A DNA stretch of 16,293 nt from JAGNLA01 sp964472265 (lineage in GTDB: Bacteria > Caldisericota > Caldisericia > JAAYUI01): contig CAYYJO010000044.1 in NCBI GenBank assembly GCA_964472265.1, positions 1 through 16,293 on the forward strand, written 5' to 3'. Both the position numbers and the translations under genes were made by a program. The notes under the pieces were generated by a model. That model was not told the DNA's origin and made no database searches. It saw nothing but the letters and a program-made list of their open reading frames with translations. This document shows positions 1 to 7,451 of this stretch, one piece after another (within the stretch, counting starts at the first letter, position 1; each line of letters starts with the position of its first letter).

Positions 1-1
1 T

Positions 2-868
2 AACAGAATAAAACGAAGAACATATGAAGTTGTCGAAATGGACAACACGGACAGAAATGATCGTCTCAACACAATTTTTGACACAACAATAATCATTTTC
101 ATTGTCATCAACATTCTGGCAGTCATCATTGAATCAGTTCCAAGCATGGCTTCGATTAGATGGCTCATGTGGTCGTTTGGTATTATTGAAGTAGTTTCAG
201 TAGTAGTTTTTACCATCGAATACCTATTAAGGCTTTGGAGTGTTACATGTGATCCAAGGTATTCTCACCCAGTTTTTGGCAGGATCAGATTCATGTTCAC
301 CTTTATGCCACTGATAGATTTGGCTGCAATATTGCCTTTTTATTTGACGATCATGCTCCCGATTGGAATTGATCTGAGATTCATGAGGATCATCAGGCTT
401 TTTAGGTTTTTGAGACTCATTAAGGTTGCCAGATATGTTTCAGCGTTAAAAAATATTACTGGTGTGCTCAATGCCAAAAAGGCAGACATACTCGTGACAA
501 TTTCGATCGTTGTTCTCTTGACTCTTTTCTCGGCATCGCTGCTTTATTTTATCGAGCATGATGCCCAACCGGACAAATTTAAATCCATTCCCGATTCGAT
601 GTGGTGGGCGATCTGTACGCTCACAACCGTTGGCTATGGAGACATCTTTCCAATAACATGGCTTGGGAAGATAATAACAGCCTTTATAACCTTGCTTTCA
701 ATCGGCCTGATTGCTCTTCCTGCCGGAATTGTTGTTTCCGGCTACCAGGAGATTGCTGCCAAAAAGCAGAAAGAAGACGCATGCGACGAGAAAAAGTCAC
801 TAGAGGAGAGGATAAAAAGCATGGAGGCCATGCTTGTCGAGATAAAATCTAAGCTCGAAAAACGTTAG
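2..868 (+). CDS. Voltage-gated K+-channel-like ion transporter, 5' end outside window
   Basis: Six-transmembrane cation channel of the inner membrane, probably a homotetrameric potassium channel. Numbering from the ATG at 38, hydrophobic segments S1-S3 fall at about 14-110. S4 (about 114-133) carries regularly spaced Arg/Lys (RFMRIIRLFRFLRLIK). S5 is at about 149-171, the selectivity filter TVGYGD at 197-202, and S6 at about 209-234. A charged, probably coiled-coil tail (about 245-276) follows. The frame stays open from base 2 to the ATG at 38 and encodes NRIKRRTYEVVE, which resembles the usual start of this family (RRxYEIxE before S1). The ATG at 38 also lacks a convincing ribosome binding site. 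I therefore take the gene as truncated by the left edge, a few residues short. Its stop overlaps the stop of the convergent DUF262 gene by 4 bases. Family assignment is firm; ion selectivity is inferred from the filter. Confidence 0.93.
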   Translation, partial: NRIKRRTYEVVEMDNTDRNDRLNTIFDTTIIIFIVINILAVIIESVPSMASIRWLMWSFGIIEVVSVVVFTIEYLLRLWSVTCDPRYSHPVFGRIRFMFTFMPLIDLAAILPFYLTIMLPIGIDLRFMRIIRLFRFLRLIKVARYVSALKNITGVLNAKKADILVTISIVVLLTLFSASLLYFIEHDAQPDKFKSIPDSMWWAICTLTTVGYGDIFPITWLGKIITAFITLLSIGLIALPAGIVVSGYQEIAAKKQKEDACDEKKSLEERIKSMEAMLVEIKSKLEKR

Positions 869-2688
869 AGCGTATTGTAGTAGTTTTCAATTTTCTCGGC
901 CATCAAAACACGCCTTACGTTGAGGAATTCTTCATAGCCACCATGATCCATGGACGTGATCTCAAGTGGAATGCAGTTTGTCGTAAGGTTTTCCTCAAGC
1001 TTCTCTTTATTGCAGATGTTGCCATACCTGAGTTCATTCGACATGCACTGTTCCATGGCTTGTGAGAAGTAAAGATTTGGGGGTTTGTCTGAGATGGATA
1101 TGTTTTGTGTAGTATCGAGATAAACAAAGTTTGCAACCTGGTTGTATCGGGATTTTTCAGTTATCCCATTTTTTTGGAGATACTTTTTTGGGAAAATATG
1201 ATGAATGTCGCCCATAGTTGTTATGAGGTCCGAAACCTTGGTTCCGTGAAGGAAAAGTGAGTTATCTCCTCCAAAAACCTGGGCAGCAAGATAGGTGTTG
1301 AAAAAGGGACTATTGATGGCAGATGTTTCAAGATTTTGGACGAGACCAACTTTCCAAAATGCACTGGAAAGCACAGCTCTTTCTGTTTCTGAAAAGAATT
1401 CGAGAAAACCTTTATCTCGTATGTTGCGAAGGTCGTTGTCAAACTGAGATTCCTGAGATGTGATGTACCGGGCAGTCAAAATCGACATTACATACCATTT
1501 CTGAACATAGCGTTTTATCTGGGTCTTTGGGATTGTCGAATTTTCACTAAGCATCAAGTAAAGCGTATAAGCAAAATCCAGTGTCAATTGTGATGTTATA
1601 AGTCTTTCGGATATGAAACCCGCTGATTTTATCGCAAGGACGAAGTCGTTGAAATTGTGCTCGTTCATGAAGTCCAGCACACCTGTTTTAAGTTTTGAAA
1701 ACGAGGTTTCAGCAATGGACTCTTTATACTCCCTTGTTTCAAAATCCCTACCCGACAGCAGGCTTACCAGGTCTGCAATCTTGCCTCTGCCAAAGGAGTG
1801 CATGAAGCTGACTCTGAGCATATCATTGTAGTCGGGATCAAAAATGGATTCACGATCGTCTTTGAGCCACCTGAGCCTGTCAGCGAACTCACTTTTCATG
1901 AACTCAGCATCTTTTGATTGCATGATCTGGTAGAATTCAGGTTTTACAGAAAGATGGCAGAAATAGTCAATGGCTTTTCTGAGCATGTTTCCGCCGTATT
2001 TTTCATCGGCTGAAATCTTTGACATCGTGAAATCTGCCTGACTTAATGCTTTTCCTTGTGAATTGATTCTGATAAAAATCTCAGTTACTTCATCTATCTG
2101 AAGTCTTTGTGCAAGTTCAATGACGCCAATCTGTCTTCCTGCGATGGACTTAAGCTTTGTCAAGGCATCATCAAGACTGTCTTCGTCGGTTCCCGGGTTT
2201 GCCAGAATGTAGTCTTTCTTGAATTTACCTGCTTTGAAATCGGCTTTGAAGATTTCAGAGATGTCGGGTATCCACCGTTTGTCTAGCAGATGAGCTGCTG
2301 TTTGGACAGCAAAGTGTTCTTCGTCATCTTTTGCAAGCGGGTTGAAAGCAATTTTAATCCTGATTGTCTGGTAGTCGTCATCAACAACTTCCCTTCCAAC
2401 GATTGCAGCCATGAGTGCTGTAACCCTTTGCTGACCATCGATCAAGATTTTTTTGCCGTTTGAGCTCTCGCCGGTTTTGAGTTTGACGTTTGGATTCTGC
2501 CAGATGATTAAATAGCCTGTTGGATAACCGTTGTAAAGCGAGTCTACATGATCGCGAACCTGGGTTTTCCTCCAGACAAATGGTCTTTGGATTTCAGGGA
2601 TTGCTATGTCGCCAGCCTCAATGAAACCAAGAATGGCAGAAATCGGATATTGATGAACAGAATATTTATCACTTTGCACAGGCAGCAC
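865..2688 (-). CDS. DUF262 / HNH-type nuclease, GmrSD-like
   Basis: 607-residue protein with the two halves of GmrSD-type modification-dependent restriction enzymes in one chain. The N-terminal DUF262 half (about 8-260) shows IPEIQRPFVW at 30-39, the DGQQR motif at 84-88 (the ParB/Srx-like nucleotide-binding signature) and FIRINSQGKALS near 205-217. The C-terminal half carries an HNH-like core with DIHHIFPKKYL at about 494-504, followed by conserved Asn positions and ISDKPP, as in DUF1524-type nuclease domains. Family members are often anti-phage enzymes that cut modified DNA; that role here is inference. The start is GTG at 2688: an in-frame TGA lies three codons upstream, no in-frame ATG is near, and the SD is weak. 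A second GTG nine bases downstream is an alternative. No methyltransferase or other restriction partner adjoins it, so it appears to stand alone. Confidence 0.85.
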   Translation of the reverse strand: MLPVQSDKYSVHQYPISAILGFIEAGDIAIPEIQRPFVWRKTQVRDHVDSLYNGYPTGYLIIWQNPNVKLKTGESSNGKKILIDGQQRVTALMAAIVGREVVDDDYQTIRIKIAFNPLAKDDEEHFAVQTAAHLLDKRWIPDISEIFKADFKAGKFKKDYILANPGTDEDSLDDALTKLKSIAGRQIGVIELAQRLQIDEVTEIFIRINSQGKALSQADFTMSKISADEKYGGNMLRKAIDYFCHLSVKPEFYQIMQSKDAEFMKSEFADRLRWLKDDRESIFDPDYNDMLRVSFMHSFGRGKIADLVSLLSGRDFETREYKESIAETSFSKLKTGVLDFMNEHNFNDFVLAIKSAGFISERLITSQLTLDFAYTLYLMLSENSTIPKTQIKRYVQKWYVMSILTARYITSQESQFDNDLRNIRDKGFLEFFSETERAVLSSAFWKVGLVQNLETSAINSPFFNTYLAAQVFGGDNSLFLHGTKVSDLITTMGDIHHIFPKKYLQKNGITEKSRYNQVANFVYLDTTQNISISDKPPNLYFSQAMEQCMSNELRYGNICNKEKLEENLTTNCIPLEITSMDHGGYEEFLNVRRVLMAEKIENYYNTL

Positions 2689-2717
2689 CCCATTTCATTT
2701 TTTAAATGTCAACGTTG

Positions 2718-2746
2718 GTTATAGCATTTAGATTTTGATTTGGCAA
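2718..2746 (-). promoter_or_regulatory. Sigma-70-like promoter of the DUF262 gene
   Basis: Read on the minus strand: -35 TTGCCA (2746-2741), a 17-base spacer and -10 TATAAC (2723-2718). Five of six bases match consensus in each box. It sits 30 bases before the GTG start at 2688, so the DUF262 gene can be transcribed independently of the operon upstream. Confidence 0.6.
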
Positions 2747-2747
2747 T

Positions 2748-2767
2748 CTAAAAATGTCGGTTTTTAG
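2748..2767. repeat. Perfect AT-rich inverted repeat (operator or weak terminator)
   Basis: CTAAAAA (2748-2754) and TTTTTAG (2761-2767) form a 7-bp palindrome around a 6-base loop. It lies just after the end of the four-gene operon and directly upstream of the -35 box of the DUF262 promoter. It is too AT-rich and lacks a following U-tract for a convincing terminator. A protein-binding site acting on the DUF262 promoter is equally possible. Confidence 0.3.
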
Positions 2768-2772
2768 TTAGG

Positions 2773-5019
2773 TTATTCCCCTCTCCTGCTCTCAATCAGC
2801 GAAAGGAAACTCTCGATCCTGAGTCTGAGTTGGCCAATATCTGACGGACTGTAGTCGGTTTCAATCTTTAGAAATGGCATTCTGTGGTGCTCTTCGATGT
2901 GGCGCTTGAGAAGGGCCGATTCCACGCTGTAGGTCAGGCAGGCCATCCAGACAAGGTCGACTATGCCTTCGGGCCTGTATTGGCTTATGAGCCTGTCCAG
3001 GAGGCCAAACCTTCCGGTGTTGGGGGTCATGCACGAGCACTCGAGATGGAAATACTTCTTTGCAATTGCTTCAAGCGGATCGCCGGTTTCATCGACATCT
3101 TCAAGGAGCGGTTTGACGCCTGTGCAGTTTTCCTGAACAACAACCTTTGCGCCAGCCTCTTCAATCAGATCAATAACCTTTTCGGCGCCGTGGGGCATTG
3201 GCACACCGGTCATGAGAATCCTTGGTTTGGTCGATTTCTCAAGCGGGAGTTCACCGGCCTGCCTGATGATTTCCTCATAGGCTTCGATATCTTCGGGGAT
3301 ACAGGCGATGAGCGATTTGGCGTTGAGGATTTCCGTGCCCTTCAAACCCCTCTCCGAAAGTTGCGCTATCGTGCGCCTGAGTTTTCGTTCGTGGTTCATC
3401 ATCTTTATCGCATTTGAAAGTTTTTCATCGGTTATTTTGTTGCCGGTGAGGGTTTCGAGTTTGCACTTGAGTATTTTGATTTCCGAGAGCCAGTGGTTGA
3501 ATGCTTCGGTTTCATCAGGTTTCTGGGTGAGTTCGAGGATGTGCATGGGTTTTGCCTGACTCATCAGCTCGTACATTTTCTTCTTGCCGTCGCATGTGGT
3601 TTCGGCGATTACGAGGTCGCTCATCTCAAACAGGGGGTTTGCGTGCTCGATGTGGTAGCCGTAGCTTGATTTTATCAGTGGGCAGAGGTTGGCGGGAAGC
3701 TCTTTTTCTGAGGAAAGCGCCATCTGGTGGGAACCGCCACAGGCACAAACTGGAACGGCTCCTGCAGCAAGCACGAGTTCTCTTGGTGTGTATTCGCAGA
3801 AAATCGAGACAACCTTCTTGCCCTGCTTTTTGGCATAAGTTGCGTAGTCGATCGAGTTTTGAACCATGCGGTCAAATCTTGTGAGTGCCGGAACCGTGTG
3901 GATGTAGGCGTTTTTCGGCATCTCTCCGCAGCTTGTCAGTCTCTTTGTGGGTTTAGTGTCGCAGCAGGACGATGCCTCCAAAGGTTTTTCACCGCACGAG
4001 CAGGATTGCTGAACCGTCGGAGCAGAACCGCAACATGGAGAAGGTTCGTCCTTTTTTTCATTGCACGAACATGGCTCAGGCGTTGCCGGAACCGATCCAC
4101 AGCATGACGAAACCTCGACTGGCTCGGGCTTTGATGTCCCAAGGTCGATTGGATGCTGGCCACATGAGTTTTCAACTTGAGAGGGAGCGCCTATTGTAAC
4201 AAGCACCTTGTGGTTTTTCTGAATGTCTTTGTCTTCGAGAATGCCGGCGTGACCCAGTTTTCTTGAGGCTATGAGCGATGCCCCGAGTGCGCCCGTGATT
4301 CTGGAGTCCGGCGGGATCATGAGCCTTTCCCTGAGTTCTGAACCCAAAGCCCTGACCATTGCTTTGTTTTTGGCCACGCCACCGGTGAACACCACCGGCG
4401 CTTCATACCGTCCACGTTCGGCCATTCCAGCAATCCTTCTGGCGATTGCCTTGTGGATGCCGGCTGCAAGCTCTTCCCTTGGAGTGCCACGCGTCATCAT
4501 GCCTATCACTTCAGACTCGGCAAACACAACGCACATCGAGCTTATCTCTGTTTCACCCCTTGAAGTCATTGCCATCTCGGCCATTCCGTCGACGTCTGTG
4601 CCAAGGATCCTTGCAACAACCTCGAGAAATCTGCCGGTTCCCGCAGCGCAGCGGTCGTTCATGGTGAAATCCCTGACGATTCCTTCGCCGATGTGGATTA
4701 CCTTTGAGTCCTGGCCTCCGATGTCGATGATGGTTTTTGCCTGTGGGAAAAGCGAGAGCACGCCGACAGCGTGACAGGTGATTTCGGTTGTGATGTCGGT
4801 TGCGTATTCGACCATGCTTCTTCCGTAGCCTGTGGCAACGGTTCTGTCTACAGCATCGATTCCGGCCATGCCAAAGACCATGTCTCTCATCTCCACGGCA
4901 TCTTTTCTGGTGTCGGTTGAAGTGTCGATTGCGCCCGAGGCGATCACAGTTTTGTTGATGCAGTCGTAAAGCACGCCTTTGACTGATCTTGAGCCGACGT
5001 CGATGCCAAGTGTTTTCAT
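2773..5019 (-). CDS. Fusion of 2-hydroxyacyl-CoA-dehydratase activator ATPase and dehydratase/double-cubane-type protein
   Basis: 748 residues in three parts. Residues 1-256 are a BadF/BadG/BcrA/BcrD-type ASKHA ATPase: GIDVGS at 5-10, DIGGQDSK at 99-106, Cys124 in NDRCAAGTG and Cys163 in SSMC (the two Cys that in this family hold a [4Fe-4S] cluster between two subunits), and FTGGVAKN at 211-218. Residues 275-371 are a linker with 12 Cys, including three 23-residue repeats. Residues 375-748 are a full-length dehydratase/double-cubane-like domain with Cys425/427, Cys446 (NLCPLIKSSYG), Cys476 (ETTCDGKKK), Cys632, Cys661/663 and Cys694. In the family the ATPase injects an electron into the partner at very low potential. 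Here donor and acceptor share one chain, whereas they are usually separate genes (as in E. coli YjiL/YjiM). It is last in the operon; its ATG overlaps the preceding stop by 4 bases after an AGGAGA-type SD. The substrate is unknown. Confidence 0.9.
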   Translation of the reverse strand: MKTLGIDVGSRSVKGVLYDCINKTVIASGAIDTSTDTRKDAVEMRDMVFGMAGIDAVDRTVATGYGRSMVEYATDITTEITCHAVGVLSLFPQAKTIIDIGGQDSKVIHIGEGIVRDFTMNDRCAAGTGRFLEVVARILGTDVDGMAEMAMTSRGETEISSMCVVFAESEVIGMMTRGTPREELAAGIHKAIARRIAGMAERGRYEAPVVFTGGVAKNKAMVRALGSELRERLMIPPDSRITGALGASLIASRKLGHAGILEDKDIQKNHKVLVTIGAPSQVENSCGQHPIDLGTSKPEPVEVSSCCGSVPATPEPCSCNEKKDEPSPCCGSAPTVQQSCSCGEKPLEASSCCDTKPTKRLTSCGEMPKNAYIHTVPALTRFDRMVQNSIDYATYAKKQGKKVVSIFCEYTPRELVLAAGAVPVCACGGSHQMALSSEKELPANLCPLIKSSYGYHIEHANPLFEMSDLVIAETTCDGKKKMYELMSQAKPMHILELTQKPDETEAFNHWLSEIKILKCKLETLTGNKITDEKLSNAIKMMNHERKLRRTIAQLSERGLKGTEILNAKSLIACIPEDIEAYEEIIRQAGELPLEKSTKPRILMTGVPMPHGAEKVIDLIEEAGAKVVVQENCTGVKPLLEDVDETGDPLEAIAKKYFHLECSCMTPNTGRFGLLDRLISQYRPEGIVDLVWMACLTYSVESALLKRHIEEHHRMPFLKIETDYSPSDIGQLRLRIESFLSLIESRRGE
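3907..4110 (-). repeat. Three tandem Cys-rich 23-residue units in the fusion-protein linker
   Basis: Within the 748-residue protein, residues 304-326, 327-349 and 350-371 repeat the plan S-S/P-C-C-G/D ... C-x-C-x-E-K. The CC pairs fall at 306/307, 329/330 and 352/353, an exact period of 23. CxC follows at 317/319 and 340/342; the third unit is one residue shorter and keeps a single Cys (364). Pro, Ser and Glu fill the rest, so a flexible tether is likely. Vicinal Cys pairs suggest binding of a soft metal, metalloid or Fe-S centre, or a thiol relay; this is inference. Confidence 0.8.
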
Positions 5020-6434
5020 AGTCTTCTCCTGTTGCGGATTGTTTCAAAAAATGCCTCGAACCTCGTTGCAAGCTGTGAGGATTCTGAGTCTATGAGTGGT
5101 GGGATGGTGATTTCAAGCACCGGAAGCCCCGTTGTTTTCTGGATGTGATCCCTGATGATCGTCCCTTCGGTTGCACAGTGGGAGGCGCCTGGAATGTTGC
5201 TGATGACCACACCTTCAGCGTTGTATTTTCTCGCGTCTTCCTCGATCAGCCTCGCCCGGTATTCAGAGCTGCCAATCATCGGGTCGCAAAGTGCAGTGAG
5301 CGCCAAAGCCCTCATCGGGTCAATGCCGATTGGAATCTGGACGAGTGCGTGCCTGAAAAGGTACTCGGTTCCTGCAATCGATCCGCCCAGTGACTCAAAC
5401 ATGTTCATCGCCCGAAGGTCGGCAACCGGATTCACCCACACACACCTGCAGGAATCAGGAGGCAGGACGCCCTCATGGTTTTCCACCCTTTTTTCAACAG
5501 TGTCGGCCACATGCTCCAAAACGCTGATGGATTCATCCATTTCAGAGCAAAAATGCAGGGCGATCATCTCGCATATCTGGGTTTCAAGAGACGGGAAAGG
5601 AACCGGAACGGTTCCGTATGACAAATCTCTTATTATTCCAAGCAGTTGGCGCATCCTATTTGATTTGCCAATCGCCTTTTCAAGTTTTTCGTTGGTTATC
5701 GTCTCGCCGGTTGTTTTTTCAATTGCATTTTTCACATTTGTCAGCTGGCTGACAACAAAATCAACCAGTCTGGATGGAACCTTTAGGCCTGTGGGTGTGG
5801 TTTCTGACGGTTCGCCAGGGGAGGCTTCACGCCTGTATGGAAGCTCCCACCACACAATCGGAATGCCTTTGTCGGCCACACGCTGCTGGATCGCCGAAAA
5901 ATCGTCGCAGCAGCAACCGACGGCTCCGACAAGAAGATCAGGCATAGGGAAGTGTCCGCCCTTGAAAAATGCAGCGAGGGCAGCTCGGGCTGGGCACATT
6001 TCATCGCCAAAACCAAGTGTGTCGGCAACTCGGAGCAGACCCTCGCTCATTTCCATCACACACGGAATCCACCACGCACCGTCCGGGTAGAAAGCGATTG
6101 CGTTGTCACAAGCATAGGCAAGGATGGGTGCGGTTCCAAGGTCTTTCATGGTTCCGATAATTTTTTTGCCGGCAGCCCGTGATTTGTGCAGCCTTCCCTC
6201 TTCCGAGAGCAGGAACGACCAAAGCCTGATTGATGCAAGGGAATTGTCAAACTTCAGGGCATGGAGCCTTGCATCACCCTCAAACTCCTCAAAGCACCTC
6301 GAATCATTGAGATAGCTGGTTTGCTGGGCAGTTCCGGCCAGGTAGCTGTATGAGTTTTTCACAGAGTCAGGCAAAGCCCTGAACGCTTCGTCCCACTGGC
6401 TGTGGGTGATCTGGGCTGGTTTTGGGTCTGTCAC
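5016..6434 (-). CDS. 2-hydroxyacyl-CoA-dehydratase-family protein (472 aa)
   Basis: Third gene of the operon and a diverged member of the dehydratase/benzoyl-CoA-reductase subunit fold. Segments line up with the dehydratase domain of the neighbouring fusion. MCPAR at 146-150 falls at the place of LCPLIKS. A triple Cys 174-176 (VGCCCDDF) falls at the place of the conserved TTCDG. SHCATEG near the C terminus corresponds to the last conserved Cys region. The position of the NCTG cysteine reads GSIAGTE, so that Cys is lost, and the ECSC pair is also missing. It could be a degenerate or structural subunit partnering the 339-residue protein, as the A/B subunits do in known heterodimers. The start is GTG at 6434, in a GTGA overlap with the previous stop; translation is probably coupled. 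The family is fairly sure; role and substrate are unknown. Confidence 0.82.
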   Translation of the reverse strand: MTDPKPAQITHSQWDEAFRALPDSVKNSYSYLAGTAQQTSYLNDSRCFEEFEGDARLHALKFDNSLASIRLWSFLLSEEGRLHKSRAAGKKIIGTMKDLGTAPILAYACDNAIAFYPDGAWWIPCVMEMSEGLLRVADTLGFGDEMCPARAALAAFFKGGHFPMPDLLVGAVGCCCDDFSAIQQRVADKGIPIVWWELPYRREASPGEPSETTPTGLKVPSRLVDFVVSQLTNVKNAIEKTTGETITNEKLEKAIGKSNRMRQLLGIIRDLSYGTVPVPFPSLETQICEMIALHFCSEMDESISVLEHVADTVEKRVENHEGVLPPDSCRCVWVNPVADLRAMNMFESLGGSIAGTEYLFRHALVQIPIGIDPMRALALTALCDPMIGSSEYRARLIEEDARKYNAEGVVISNIPGASHCATEGTIIRDHIQKTTGLPVLEITIPPLIDSESSQLATRFEAFFETIRNRRRL

Positions 6435-7450
6435 AGGTTCTCCAGGAACGCTTCGACACGGACAGCGATTCTTGAAGACTGCGTGTCGGCGTAGGTCATG
6501 TCTAGGTTGATCATCGGCATGTCAAAAATCTTCTGCGCCCGTTGGAACTCCGATGACCAGAGGTCGCAGAACCTCACCGTCCTCCAGATGATTCCGTCAA
6601 CATTCCGTTTGTCTGCCATATTTTTTGCGTAACTGAAAAAATCATCGTTTGGCCTGCATCTGATGCACGGTGGCTTGTCAAAATAAGCATCAGATAGATT
6701 TCTTAAAGGATCGCCATCTTCGGGAATTTCAAAATCTATCCTTCTGTCACCGGTGCATGTTGCGTCTGCAACGATTTCGGCTCCGGTTTTTTCAATCATT
6801 TCTAAAAATTTTATATCGCCCGGGGTCAGCGGGCTACCACAGATCATGAGCCTTTTTGCATTCATTTTTATTACGTTGTCGATTTTCAGCCCATCAAGAA
6901 GCGTGATCATATCGATTGGGGAAAGCCTTGATTCAAGCTGGACAAGAGCCGAAAACTGAGAACCTTTCAGGTTTGCCCTGACATCCCTGAGCCTTTCCCT
7001 TATGTGGTTCCTTGATTTAATTACCGTCAAAAGATTGCTGTCGTCATATTTTTTGCCTGTGGTTTCCGAAAGCCTGTCTTTGAGCCACAATATTTCTGAG
7101 TAAAAGAATTCCCTGGACTCGTTTGTTCTTGTTGCCGGCATGTCTATAACCAGTGTTTTTTTGCCGCCGTGAGCCATGAGGTCGAGTGAACGTCTCATCT
7201 GGTCGCATGTTGTGGCTCCAACCACCAGCCCGATGTCGTCAAAGCTCAGAATGGACTTGCACCATGAGCAGACGGTTGCGCTTGATTTCTGCTCGCCACG
7301 CGATTCTTCGGCAACCGTTCCCTCAACAGGCACCCAGGATGCACCAAGACCGAAGCTCTCCAGCAGCTCTCGCGGGACATAGGAGCATGTGCAGACACTT
7401 CCTGATTCAACCTGCCTTGAACCGTCAAGGCGCACCCTTAGGTTTTCCAT
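6431..7450 (-). CDS. 2-hydroxyacyl-CoA-dehydratase-family protein (339 aa)
   Basis: Second gene of the operon. It tracks the dehydratase domain of the fusion protein closely: TCSYVPRELL at 21-30 against FCEYTPRELV, CSWC at 61-64 against the LCPLIKS region, ATTCDQ at 79-84 against ETTCDG, ATCTGD at 230-235 against ENCTGV, PCIRC at 261-265 against ECSC, and RFCDLW at 293-298. It therefore keeps the full Cys set expected to hold an Fe-S centre and is the more catalytic-looking partner of the 472-residue protein. At 339 residues it is shorter than typical 380-430-residue members because little precedes the first conserved Cys. Its ATG lies one base after the methyltransferase stop with only a weak SD, so it is probably translated by coupling. 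Its C terminus overlaps the next start by 4 bases. Confidence 0.84.
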   Translation of the reverse strand: MENLRVRLDGSRQVESGSVCTCSYVPRELLESFGLGASWVPVEGTVAEESRGEQKSSATVCSWCKSILSFDDIGLVVGATTCDQMRRSLDLMAHGGKKTLVIDMPATRTNESREFFYSEILWLKDRLSETTGKKYDDSNLLTVIKSRNHIRERLRDVRANLKGSQFSALVQLESRLSPIDMITLLDGLKIDNVIKMNAKRLMICGSPLTPGDIKFLEMIEKTGAEIVADATCTGDRRIDFEIPEDGDPLRNLSDAYFDKPPCIRCRPNDDFFSYAKNMADKRNVDGIIWRTVRFCDLWSSEFQRAQKIFDMPMINLDMTYADTQSSRIAVRVEAFLENL

Positions 7451-7451
7451 C

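Noticed and set aside
5155..6090. Long plus-strand ORF of 311 codons opposite the 472-residue gene
   Set aside because: It is Ser/Arg-rich with no recognisable motif and lies entirely opposite a gene with clear family motifs; it is an antisense shadow frame.
2773..7450. Naming the genes bcrABCD, hgdABC or yjiLM
   Set aside because: The domains belong to this superfamily, but gene order, the fusion, the Cys losses in the 472-residue protein and the missing CoA-handling genes do not fit the characterised operons.
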